Assembly: GCA_944391575.1 (NCBI GenBank)
Contig: CALXUC010000010.1
Location: forward strand, 1-49,007
DNA: 49,007 nt
Source of the DNA: an uncultured Clostridia bacterium
Lineage (GTDB): Bacteria; Bacillota; Clostridia; TANB77; CAG-508
Reading direction: 5' to 3'
Shown: one piece after another, positions 1 to 7,058 of the stretch
Layout: each line of letters opens with the position of its first letter
Numbering within the stretch: the first letter of the stretch is position 1
The notes under the pieces: generated by a model
Databases searched by the model: none
The model's input: only the letters and a program-made list of their open reading frames with translations
What the model was told of the DNA's origin: nothing
Position numbers and translations under genes: made by a program

Positions 1-7
1 ATTATTA

Positions 8-12
8 CCTCC
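8..12 (-). promoter_or_regulatory. Shine-Dalgarno of a divergent gene off the left edge
   Basis: The plus strand reads CCTCC here, so the minus strand carries GGAGG followed only a few bases later by the window edge. This looks like the ribosome binding site of a gene transcribed leftwards whose start codon lies just outside the window. Nothing of its coding sequence is visible. Confidence 0.5.
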
Positions 13-31
13 ATTTCTACACCTACAAAAA

Positions 32-65
32 ATATGGTGTGCTTATTTATTTTCACACACCATAT
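32..65. repeat. Inverted repeat in the divergent intergenic region
   Basis: ATATGGTGTG at 32-41 is the exact reverse complement of CACACCATAT at 56-65, with a 14 base AT-rich loop. It lies between the presumed left-leaving gene and walR. It could be an operator for the divergent promoters or an mRNA hairpin. No T-run follows, so it is a poor terminator candidate. Confidence 0.5.
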
Positions 66-123
66 TATACACCATCAAAAATATCGCTTGTAAGCGACAT
101 TTTTAATAATTTTTTAAAATTAC

Positions 124-152
124 TTGTAATATTTGAAAAATTGATATATAAT
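124..152 (+). promoter_or_regulatory. Promoter of walR-walK-lepB
   Basis: TTGTAA (124-129) and TATAAT (147-152) are separated by 17 bases, a good vegetative sigma-A spacing, and the walR start lies about 50 bases after the expected transcription start. The -35 overlaps TGTAAT (125-130), one WalR-type half-site, but no partner half-site at 11 bp is present, so autoregulation is only a possibility. Confidence 0.6.
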
Positions 153-208
153 AACATATGTATAAATAGAAGTAAAGTTTATTTCTGGAAAGGAATGGGG
201 ATATATAA

Positions 209-958
209 GTGGATGTAACAAATAAAACAACTAAAAAAACAATACTTGTTGTAGATGATGAAAAAAACATAGTTAATTTATTAGTCCATAATTTGACAAA
301 AGAAGGTTACGATACTTTAGAAGCTTATGATGGTGTAAGTGCTGTGGAAATTGCTATGGATAAAAAGCCAGATTTAATTTTATTAGATAGAATGTTACCA
401 AAACAAGACGGAATAGCAGCATGTGTACAAATAAAACATTATACAAATATTCCTATAATAATGTTAACAGCTAAAAGTGAGGAAACAGACAAAATTGTAG
501 GTTTAGAGCTGGGAGCAGACGATTACATTACAAAACCTTTTAGTGTTAGAGAATTGCTAGCAAGGGTAAAAGCTAATTTAAGAAAAAATGAGTTTAATTT
601 ATATAATAATAGAGAAGACGCATCACAAAAAGTAGAAGTTAAATTAGGCGATGACAAAATAATAATAGGTCAATTAGAATTAGATTTAGAAAGATTTGTC
701 GTTAAGATAAGGGGTAAGATTGTAGATTTAACTATAAAAGAATTTGACTTTTTAAAATATTTAGCAAAACAACCGGGGCAAGTTGTAACTAGAGAATTAT
801 TGTTAGAAAAAGTATGGGGATATGAGTATTATGGAGATATTCGTACAGTAGATGTAACTGTAAGAAGAATAAGAGAAAAAATAGAGCTAGATACTACTAA
901 TCCTAAAATATTATTAACAAAAAGAGGAATAGGGTATTATATTTCAGATAAACAATAA
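209..958 (+). CDS. walR: Response regulator, WalR (YycF/PhoB-OmpR) family
   Basis: A 249-residue OmpR-type response regulator that starts at GTG, 8 bases after a G-rich Shine-Dalgarno stretch. The receiver domain (about 12-125) shows the acidic pair D16-D17, phospho-acceptor D60 in LILLDRMLP and K109 in ITKPF. The winged-helix domain (about 150-247) contains RTVDVTVRRIREKIE, very close to the WalR recognition helix, and ends with the usual RGIGYY wing. WalR/WalK is the essential envelope-homeostasis system of low-GC Gram-positives. It is followed 15 bases later by its kinase. Assignment to WalR rather than another PhoB-like regulator rests on the recognition helix, the partner kinase architecture and the WalR-type sites found elsewhere in the window (6790-6828, 12841-12899). 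Confidence 0.85.
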   Translation: MDVTNKTTKKTILVVDDEKNIVNLLVHNLTKEGYDTLEAYDGVSAVEIAMDKKPDLILLDRMLPKQDGIAACVQIKHYTNIPIIMLTAKSEETDKIVGLELGADDYITKPFSVRELLARVKANLRKNEFNLYNNREDASQKVEVKLGDDKIIIGQLELDLERFVVKIRGKIVDLTIKEFDFLKYLAKQPGQVVTRELLLEKVWGYEYYGDIRTVDVTVRRIREKIELDTTNPKILLTKRGIGYYISDKQ

Positions 959-973
959 TAAAGGATATAGCTT

Positions 974-2446
974 ATGTTAAAAAGTGTTCAAATAAAAGTA
1001 ATTATAATTTTTATGCTGTTAGGAATAGTATGTATAACAGCATTAGGAATGTTTTTTATAAATAAATTACAACTTACTTTAACTACAGTAGAGATTAATA
1101 GTACAGATTCTATACAATTAATAGAAAAGCAGATACAAGATACTAAAATATTGGTATTATATGCTAATTTTATTTTTATAATAATATCTATTGTAGTAGG
1201 CTACTTTGTTTCTAAAGTAATTATTCATCCGATTTCAGACTTGATAAAAACTGCAGAAAAAATAGTATCTGGAGAAGAAGTCGAAATAAAAACTTTAACA
1301 GATGGTAAAAGCAATAATGAAATTGATGAATTAGTTGGCGCTTTCTCTATGATGACGTCGGAATTGAAAGAAAAGCTAGAAGAAACTGCTATTCAAAAAC
1401 GTCAGATTGAAACAATACTTTTAAAAATGACAGATGGAGTAATTGCTTTTGATATAAGAGGCCATGTGCTACATATGAATCTTGCTGCTAAAAAAATGTT
1501 ATCTATTTCAGATGAGATGGATTCTTTTGAAGAAATTTTCGAGAAAATAGGTATAGAAATAAATTTAGAAAAAATAATGTATTTAGAAAACTGGACATCT
1601 TATGACCAAAATGTAAAAGTTAATGATAAAGTTTTAAATATGATGTTTGTTCCATTTAAAGATGATTCTAAAAGGCCAGAAGGTGTAATTGTAGTTATAC
1701 AAGATATAACAGAACAAGTTAACTTAGATAATATGAGAAAAGATTTTGTTGCAAATGTTTCTCACGAGTTAAAAACACCAATAACTTCAATTATAGGTTA
1801 TGCAGAAACCATACAAGGAATGGACGATAGCGAGAAAGAGGAAAAAAATAAATTCTTAAATGTAATAATTTCAGAAGCAAATAGAATGTCTGTTCTAGTT
1901 TCAGATTTATTAACATTATCTAAGTACGAAACAGATGAAACGATTAAAAAAGAAGAATTTGATTTAACAGAAGTTGTAAAAAATGTTTACGATAATTTAA
2001 AATTAGAAGCTAAAAAGAAAAGTCAAAACATAGAATGTTTTGTTACAGCTAATGTACCTCATGTTTATGCAGATAGATTTGGAATAGAAAGAGTAGTAAT
2101 AAATATATTAAATAATAGTATAAAATATACTCCTGAAAATGGTAGTATAAAAATATATGTTGGATTCGTATATAATGATGCATATATTAAAGTAATAGAT
2201 ACAGGTATAGGCATACCAGAAGAAGATCTAGGCAGGATATTTGAAAGATTTTATAGAGTTGATAAAGCAAGAAGTAGAGAATCTGGCGGAACTGGTTTAG
2301 GCCTTTCTATTGCAAAAGAAATTTTAGAGAGAAATAATTCTACTATAGATATTAAAAGTGTAGTAGATAAGGGAACTGAAGTGGTTATAAAAATACCTAC
2401 AGTACAAGAAAGGAATATGATTAATGAAATTGATAAAAAGGAATAA
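974..2446 (+). CDS. walK: Sensor histidine kinase, WalK-like
   Basis: A 490-residue membrane kinase. Two hydrophobic segments (about 7-30 and 60-80) bracket an external loop of only about 30 residues, so there is no large extracellular sensor. A HAMP region follows (about 80-135), then a PAS-like domain (about 145-250), the HisKA dimerisation domain with phospho-acceptor H264 in NVSHELKTP, and the HATPase domain with N box NILNNSIKYTP and G boxes DTGIGIPEEDLG and GGTGLGLSIAKEI. The TM-HAMP-PAS-HisKA-HATPase order is that of WalK/PhoR kinases. It phosphorylates the regulator encoded just upstream. Its 3' end overlaps lepB by 23 bases, which suggests translational coupling. The WalH/WalI partner genes found in bacilli are absent here. 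Confidence 0.85.
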   Translation: MLKSVQIKVIIIFMLLGIVCITALGMFFINKLQLTLTTVEINSTDSIQLIEKQIQDTKILVLYANFIFIIISIVVGYFVSKVIIHPISDLIKTAEKIVSGEEVEIKTLTDGKSNNEIDELVGAFSMMTSELKEKLEETAIQKRQIETILLKMTDGVIAFDIRGHVLHMNLAAKKMLSISDEMDSFEEIFEKIGIEINLEKIMYLENWTSYDQNVKVNDKVLNMMFVPFKDDSKRPEGVIVVIQDITEQVNLDNMRKDFVANVSHELKTPITSIIGYAETIQGMDDSEKEEKNKFLNVIISEANRMSVLVSDLLTLSKYETDETIKKEEFDLTEVVKNVYDNLKLEAKKKSQNIECFVTANVPHVYADRFGIERVVINILNNSIKYTPENGSIKIYVGFVYNDAYIKVIDTGIGIPEEDLGRIFERFYRVDKARSRESGGTGLGLSIAKEILERNNSTIDIKSVVDKGTEVVIKIPTVQERNMINEIDKKE

Positions 2447-3122
2447 AGAGAATAAAGGAAATGAAGAAATAGAAGTAAAGCCTGAAAAAAGCGTAGTAAG
2501 AGAAATTATAGAGTGGACAGCATGTGTATTAATAGCTGTAATTTTAGCTTTATTAGTTAGATACTTTATAGGAACGCCAACTATTGTTCAACACCCATCT
2601 ATGACTCCTACATTATTATCAAATGATCGATTAATATTAAATAGGTTACATGTAAAATTGGGAAAAGAAATAGAAAAAGGTGATATTATAACATTTGAAG
2701 CTCCTTCTAGAATCTTTGTACCAGCATATCAAATTACGGATAATAATTATGTGGCAGAATATGATAAAGAAATAAATGGATTAATAGATAATTTTACTTA
2801 TTACGTATTAGAAATAGGTAAAACGAGTTATATAAAAAGAGTTATAGCTGTAGCAGGTGAACATATAAAAATAGAAGACGGAAATGTATACATAAACGGA
2901 GAATTATATGAAGAGCCATATTTACCAGAAGGTACTGTAACTACAGATGGTGGCGGATATTTCTTAGATTTAGTTGTACCAGAGGGAACAGTTTTTGTAA
3001 TGGGAGATAATAGAGGAGATAGCACAGATTCTAGATGCTTTGGCTGTATTCCATTAGAAAAAGTAGAAAGCAAGGTATTAATTAGATTTTGGCCTTTTGA
3101 TAAATTTGGAAAAGTTGAATAA
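2424..3122 (+). CDS. lepB: Signal peptidase I
   Basis: A 232-residue type I signal peptidase of the Sip/LepB family, which removes signal peptides of secreted proteins on the outer face of the membrane. One N-terminal membrane anchor (about 30-50) precedes catalytic S59 in QHPSMTPTL; the general base is K138 in SYIKRVIAVAG, and the C-terminal family box MGDNRGDSTDSR is intact. The ATG lies inside the end of walK, after AAAGGAAT, giving a 23-base overlap. Natural substrates in this window include the cohesin-like proteins and the giant exported protein. Confidence 0.93.
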   Translation: MKLIKRNKENKGNEEIEVKPEKSVVREIIEWTACVLIAVILALLVRYFIGTPTIVQHPSMTPTLLSNDRLILNRLHVKLGKEIEKGDIITFEAPSRIFVPAYQITDNNYVAEYDKEINGLIDNFTYYVLEIGKTSYIKRVIAVAGEHIKIEDGNVYINGELYEEPYLPEGTVTTDGGGYFLDLVVPEGTVFVMGDNRGDSTDSRCFGCIPLEKVESKVLIRFWPFDKFGKVE

Positions 3123-3205
3123 TTTTAAGAAAACATCCTAACAAGAAGGTATACAAATAGTTGATAAATTAAAACAGGGGTGAATAATTCTAAGAAAATG
3201 TTCTA
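3117..3205 (+). repeat. Imperfect 24-base direct repeat between lepB and holB
   Basis: The 24 bases at 3117-3140 (around the lepB stop) recur with four differences at 3182-3205, both including GAATAATT and TAAGAAAA. They fill most of the lepB-holB gap. The significance is unknown; a small local duplication is the simplest reading. Confidence 0.4.
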
Positions 3206-3244
3206 CCTAATATCATAAAGAATTTTCGGAAAGGCTGAAAAATT

Positions 3245-4117
3245 ATGTTTGAAAATATTGTAGGAAATAATAAAGTAAAAACTATATTATCTAACATATC
3301 TAATCCTTCGCACGCATATATCTTTTTAGGATCAGAAGGAATAGGAAAATTTTTATTTGCAAAAAAATTTGCATATAAATGGTTATGTACTTCTAATAAT
3401 CGCCCATGTGGAGTTTGCAAAGCGTGCATACAATTTAAAAGCAATAATAATATGGAATTTAATGTGATAGAGCCATTAGATGGTAGTATAAAAGTAGATC
3501 AAATTAGGAATTTTATAAAAAATGTATATGAAAAGCCTGTAGAATCTTATAAAAAAATATATATAATAAATGATGCTGACAAAATGACAGATTCTGCTCA
3601 AAATGCGTTATTAAAAATATTAGAAGAACCACCATTATATGTAATGATTATTTTAGTAGGAAGTAATGAGCAAGCATTTTTAAACACTATAAAATCAAGA
3701 TGTATAAAAATAAACTTTCAAGAACTTTCAATAAAAGAGCTAAAACAATATTTTGAAAATAACGGAGAAACAATAAACGAAAAATTCTTAGATATTTACC
3801 AAGGAAGTATAGGTAGAGCAAAAAAAATATCTGGACAAGAAGGCATCTATTTAGAACTAGAAGAATGTATATTAAATATTAAAAATTTAAATAAGGTAGA
3901 ATTTGTAAAAAGATGTACAAAAGATATAAATAAAGATAATATAAAAGATATATTAGAATATCTTAATATATTGATGTTTAAATTTGGAAAAGACAATCTA
4001 AAGTATTTAGAAGTCATATCAGAAATAAACGATGCAATTAAACAATGTAGATTTAATTGTAATATGGAAATGGTAAGTGATAATTTATTTTTAAATATGT
4101 ATGACGCAGTTTTATAG
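3245..4117 (+). CDS. holB: DNA polymerase III delta-prime subunit
   Basis: A 290-residue clamp-loader subunit. The AAA+ fold begins with a degenerate P-loop GSEGIGKF (29-36), where the usual Thr or Ser after Lys is replaced by Phe, as expected for delta-prime, which does not hydrolyse ATP. Cysteines at 48, 55, 58 and 61 form the zinc-binding knuckle, and NALLKILEEPP is the sensor region typical of the family. It is somewhat short for the family because of a compact C-terminal collar. The next gene is ricT, the same order (holB then yaaT) as in Bacillus. The stop codon directly abuts a hairpin element of the interspersed family. Confidence 0.9.
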   Translation: MFENIVGNNKVKTILSNISNPSHAYIFLGSEGIGKFLFAKKFAYKWLCTSNNRPCGVCKACIQFKSNNNMEFNVIEPLDGSIKVDQIRNFIKNVYEKPVESYKKIYIINDADKMTDSAQNALLKILEEPPLYVMIILVGSNEQAFLNTIKSRCIKINFQELSIKELKQYFENNGETINEKFLDIYQGSIGRAKKISGQEGIYLELEECILNIKNLNKVEFVKRCTKDINKDNIKDILEYLNILMFKFGKDNLKYLEVISEINDAIKQCRFNCNMEMVSDNLFLNMYDAVL

Positions 4118-4203
4118 ATCTTGATATATAGCTATTTGCAAGTCAAGACCCGGATTGTGTCACCCTAGCTATGTTTTGACTAAAAATAGCTATATATCAA
4201 GAT
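4118..4203 (+). repeat. Interspersed hairpin element, copy A (forward)
   Basis: Perfect 20-bp inverted arms (4118-4137 and 4184-4203) enclose an inner stem AGTCAA/TTGACT and a loop with GACCCGGATTGT and AGCTATG. It begins at the base after the holB stop codon. Its interior is identical to copy B, which lies in the opposite orientation 5.4 kb away. Confidence 0.95.
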
Positions 4204-4272
4204 TATTCAAAAGACTTTTATTTAAATATAAAATTAAAATTTAAATATAGAATTAAAGAAGGGAGAGAATTA

Positions 4273-5190
4273 ATGAAAAGTATTGTAGGTGTAAGACTGA
4301 ACAAAGGTTGCAAGGTAAACTTTTTTGAAGTTAATGATATTGATGTTAATGTAAAAGATGATGTAATAGTAGATATAGTAGAAGGTTACGATTATGGCGA
4401 AGTTATTACTGGAATACGTGAAATTGAAGATGATAGCAAAATTGAGGTTGCAGGAAAAATTATAAGAAAAGCAAATAAGATAGATACAGAACATTTTTTA
4501 GAGAATAGGGAAAAAGAGAAAAAAGCTTTTAGTATATGTTTAGAAAAAATAAAAGAACATAAATTGAAAATGAAATTAATAGATGTTGAATATAAATTTG
4601 ATAATTCTAAAATAGTATTTTCATTTACTGCAGAAGGTAGAATAGACTTTAGAGAATTAGTAAGAGATTTAGCAGCTGTTTTTAGAACAAGAATCGAATT
4701 GAGGCAAATTGGAATTAGAGATGAAGTAAAACGTATAGGTGGAAATGGTATATGCGGCAGAGAGCTATGTTGCTGCTCATATTTAAGAAATTTTGAAACT
4801 GTATCTATAAAAATGGCAAAAGAGCAAAATTTAGTATTAAATCCATCTAAAATAACAGGTAACTGTGGCCGTTTAATGTGTTGTTTGAAGTATGAGCAAG
4901 AAGTGTATGAAGAAAAAAATTCTAGAATGCCTAAAATGGGTGCTATAGTAAAAACGGCAGATGGCACAGGGGAAGTCTGCGGGGTAGAAACATTATCAGA
5001 AAGAATAAGAGTAAGATTTGGCCAAGGTGAAGAAACCTCATATAAAAAATATAATGTAAAAGATATAGAAATCATAAAAAATGGTACAGATACTGAAGAA
5101 AATATGGAAAATGATTTACAAGATAAAGAGGACCTTGAAGAATTAGAAAGATTAGAAAATTTAGAAAACTTAGAAAAAAATGAATATTAA
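4273..5190 (+). CDS. ricT: RicT/YaaT, PSP1-domain protein
   Basis: A 305-residue PSP1 (RicT, formerly YaaT) family protein. In Bacillus it forms the RicA-RicF-RicT complex, which assists RNase Y in mRNA maturation, influences the sporulation phosphorelay and carries Fe-S clusters. The conserved core has GGNGICGRELCCCSYL with Cys 161 and 166-168, then GNCGRLMCCLKYE with Cys 198, 203 and 204, which supply the candidate cluster ligands. The C-terminus is a charged Glu/Leu-rich tail (about 275-305). The start follows GAAGGGAGAG. No ricA or ricF gene is visible here, and a ferredoxin gene follows 23 bases downstream. Confidence 0.88.
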   Translation: MKSIVGVRLNKGCKVNFFEVNDIDVNVKDDVIVDIVEGYDYGEVITGIREIEDDSKIEVAGKIIRKANKIDTEHFLENREKEKKAFSICLEKIKEHKLKMKLIDVEYKFDNSKIVFSFTAEGRIDFRELVRDLAAVFRTRIELRQIGIRDEVKRIGGNGICGRELCCCSYLRNFETVSIKMAKEQNLVLNPSKITGNCGRLMCCLKYEQEVYEEKNSRMPKMGAIVKTADGTGEVCGVETLSERIRVRFGQGEETSYKKYNVKDIEIIKNGTDTEENMENDLQDKEDLEELERLENLENLEKNEY

Positions 5191-5213
5191 TAAAAAAGAA
5201 TGGAGTGATAAAA

Positions 5214-5390
5214 ATGGCATATAAAATAACAGAAAAATGTATAGCATGTGGAGCTTGCGCAGCAGCTTGCCCAATGCAATGTATAAGCATGGCAGAAGAC
5301 GGCACAAAATACCAAATAAATAGCGAAGAATGCATAAGCTGCGGAACTTGCGCTAGCGTTTGCCCAGTTGAAGCCCCAGAAGCTGAATAA
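5214..5390 (+). CDS. 2[4Fe-4S] ferredoxin
   Basis: A 58-residue clostridial-type ferredoxin, a small soluble electron carrier. Two classic motifs, CIACGACAAACP and CISCGTCASVCP, each bind one [4Fe-4S] cluster. I place the start at the ATG at 5214 because it sits at correct distance from GAATGGAG; an upstream in-frame GTG at 5205 lies within that ribosome binding site. It follows ricT closely and is probably co-transcribed. The redox partner cannot be inferred from this window. Confidence 0.95.
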   Translation: MAYKITEKCIACGACAAACPMQCISMAEDGTKYQINSEECISCGTCASVCPVEAPEAE

Positions 5391-5415
5391 TTTGATAAAA
5401 AATTCAAAAAAAGTA

Positions 5416-5444
5416 TTGATTTTTTATAAAAAATTTAGTATAAT
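5416..5444 (+). promoter_or_regulatory. Strong promoter of candidate small RNA
   Basis: TTGATT (5416-5421) and consensus TATAAT (5439-5444) have an exact 17-base spacer. The predicted start, near 5451, coincides with the first base of a long hairpin. No protein gene follows on this strand before the terminator at 5541-5573. Confidence 0.75.
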
Positions 5445-5450
5445 GTTATT

Positions 5451-5573
5451 TACAGATAGAAAGAGATAATGAGTTCGGCTATTATGCCTTACTTTCTAAA
5501 TCTGTAAACAAGCATCAATTAATTGTCCATAGCGGAGACAAAAAAGACTAGAACGGCGAATTCTAGTCTTTTT
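5451..5573 (+). ncRNA. Candidate structured small RNA of about 120 nt
   Basis: A self-contained transcription unit with a consensus promoter, three hairpins and a perfect terminator. Hairpin 1 pairs the 5' end, TACAGATAGAAAG, with CTTTCTAAATCTGTA ending near 5512, with an inner ATAAT/ATTAT stem and a loop containing GTTCGGC. Hairpin 2 is TTGTC/GACAA (5523-5541) with loop CATAGCGGA. The third is the terminator. No start codon with a ribosome binding site opens a convincing frame. I do not recognise it as 6S, SRP, tmRNA, RNase P RNA or a riboswitch class. It could be a trans-acting regulator or an independent sporulation or stress RNA. Confidence 0.6.
5541..5573. terminator. Bidirectional intrinsic terminator
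   Basis: A 13-bp perfect stem (5541-5553 with 5561-5573) around a 7-base GC-rich loop has T-runs on both strands. It ends the small RNA on the plus strand and the HExxH gene, whose stop codon is at 5586, on the minus strand. Confidence 0.85.
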
Positions 5574-5585
5574 AATATGTACTTA

Positions 5586-6707
5586 TTAATTATTTTCTTT
5601 TTCAACATTAACTTTAAGTTGAGAAACTTTCTTCAACTTACTAAAGAACTTAACTATAAAAGAGAATATACTTTGCTTTTCCTCAAAAAGCACTAATGCT
5701 GTTTCTCTATCGCCGGGCAATATAACATATCCATTTTTCTCTAGTTCTGCTTCTTTTTGCTCAATTTTATTCATAGTATAATAGAAGAAATCTTTATAAA
5801 AAGTATAATCTTTATTAGTAGCTATTAAAAATTGGTAATTATAAACACGCGATTTAAATTTCTTTAAGTCTTCCATTGTTTTTATATTTTTAAATTCTAC
5901 ATTAAAACAATTTGTCATTATAATATTTTGCGTTTTTAAAAACAAGTTAAAAATTTCTTCTTTTTTTGTATTTATAGAAGTGTTAATTGATTTAATCTTT
6001 GTTGTATTAGCATTTGAGTACTTTAGTTCATTTGTTAAATCAGATACTATGTCTTGTAGTTCTACTAATTTATTGAAGTTTTTTTCTATAATTTTATATA
6101 TGCGTTTATTAGTTTTTTGAATAAATGTATTTTTAAAAATATTATTACTATAAATAGTACTATGGTATAAAGGATAAGTTCCTGTAAAGTATGTAATTTG
6201 TTTAAGTAATGCACATTCTAGTGTATAATATGTAGGACTAGTTGTTGGTAAAGTTAGATTATAATATGTAACTATATCTTCCTTTTCTTTATTTGCTTCT
6301 GACGCCATTAACTGTACTGCTGCTTCGTTCATTGCCATAGCTTCTTTATTTAATATCGCTATACCTAATCTATTATTGTTTTGAGCTTTTGCATTGCTTT
6401 CTTGTATATAATGCAAACATTCATGTATAGCAATAGTATTTAAATCATCTAAATTTAAATTTTTATTAAAATATATCGACTGATTTTGTGAAACATATTT
6501 TGCCATTGCTGATGTATAAGGCATGTCGGCTATGTACATATTAAGTCTAGATAGATTAACAAATAAATTTTGCCTATCAAAGTTATGCTCTGGAAACATT
6601 TCGCATAATTTACTTGCTATATTGTTTGAAATTAGATTAGTTTTTATAATAGGTAATTTTTCAATTTCATTTATACCTTCTTTTTTTAATATGTGCTCAA
6701 TGTTCAT
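5586..6707 (-). CDS. Uncharacterised protein with HExxH metallopeptidase-like motif
   Basis: A 373-residue protein I do not recognise. It has no signal peptide or membrane segment. Residues 95-99 read HECLH inside TIAIHECLHYIQE, a match to the HExxH zinc-protease motif, with a possible third ligand E128 in NEAAVQL about 30 residues later, the arrangement of gluzincins. The middle (about 215-265) is a probable coiled coil, and the C-terminus has a hydrophobic, basic amphipathic stretch (SIFSFIVKFFSKLKK) that might touch membranes. The ATG follows AAGGAGA. Four WalR-type half-sites lie 83-121 bases upstream of the start, so regulation with cell-wall genes is plausible. Proteolytic activity is inference from the motif only. 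Confidence 0.75.
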   Translation of the reverse strand: MNIEHILKKEGINEIEKLPIIKTNLISNNIASKLCEMFPEHNFDRQNLFVNLSRLNMYIADMPYTSAMAKYVSQNQSIYFNKNLNLDDLNTIAIHECLHYIQESNAKAQNNNRLGIAILNKEAMAMNEAAVQLMASEANKEKEDIVTYYNLTLPTTSPTYYTLECALLKQITYFTGTYPLYHSTIYSNNIFKNTFIQKTNKRIYKIIEKNFNKLVELQDIVSDLTNELKYSNANTTKIKSINTSINTKKEEIFNLFLKTQNIIMTNCFNVEFKNIKTMEDLKKFKSRVYNYQFLIATNKDYTFYKDFFYYTMNKIEQKEAELEKNGYVILPGDRETALVLFEEKQSIFSFIVKFFSKLKKVSQLKVNVEKENN

Positions 6708-6789
6708 TTAAAATTTCTCCTTACAAAATATCTAATTATATTATACTATAAAAACAAGCAAAATTATATTATATTTTCGTTAAAAAAAT

Positions 6790-6828
6790 ATTACAAAAAT
6801 ATTACAAAATGATTACATTTTCGTAACA
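6790..6828 (-). promoter_or_regulatory. Array of four WalR-type half-sites
   Basis: ATTACA at 6790, 6801 and 6812 and GTAACA at 6823 are exactly 11 bp apart. On the minus strand they read TGTTAC-N5-TGTAAT-N5-TGTAAT-N5-TGTAAT, fitting the WalR box TGTWAH-N5-TGTWAH. The array points towards the HExxH gene (start 6707); TATAAT on the minus strand around 6740 could be its -10. The divergent cohesin gene's promoter is 124 bases away on the other side. Confidence 0.65.
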
Positions 6829-6867
6829 AATAAAAAAGTTGTCAAAAAATGTTGAAACATGGAACTA

Positions 6868-6884
6868 GCATTGCCAAGGAATGC
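6868..6884 (+). other. Small hairpin in the 6.83-6.95 kb intergenic stretch
   Basis: GCATT (6868-6872) pairs with AATGC (6880-6884) around GCCAAGG, with a further CC/GG pair, flanked by ATGG (near 6859) and CCAT (near 6906), which could close an outer stem. The stretch is GC-richer than its surroundings. It lies upstream of, not within, the transcript from the promoter at 6952-6980. I could not match it to a riboswitch consensus. Confidence 0.35.
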
Positions 6885-6951
6885 GGGACAAAAACTTAAT
6901 TCTTGCCATAAATAAAGGTAAAAATTCTCAAAAATTTTTAATCGAAATCTC

Positions 6952-6980
6952 TTGCATTTGATAAAAAAATATATTATAAT
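6952..6980 (+). promoter_or_regulatory. Promoter of the cohesin-like gene cluster
   Basis: TTGCAT (6952-6957) and consensus TATAAT (6975-6980) with a 17-base spacer. The transcript would have a leader of about 70 bases before the ATG at 7059. Confidence 0.7.
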
Positions 6981-7058
6981 GTACCCATGAATGAATTTAT
7001 TTTATAAAATTGTAAAGACTATATAATAAATTCCTAAAAATTTTATGGAGGTTATAAA

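Noticed and set aside
4118-4203. Hairpin copies as ordinary intrinsic terminators
   Set aside because: The stems are long and AT-rich with a large conserved loop and no consistent T-run, and loop conservation is not expected for terminators. A side role in termination cannot be excluded.
4392-5075. 227-codon minus-strand frame opposite ricT
   Set aside because: Shadow of the conserved ricT frame, with low-complexity hydrophobic translation and no initiation signals.
6841-6951. c-di-GMP, preQ1, ZTP or other known riboswitch upstream of the cohesin genes
   Set aside because: I compared the conserved cores I remember for these classes and found no match, and the stretch lies upstream of the likely promoter.
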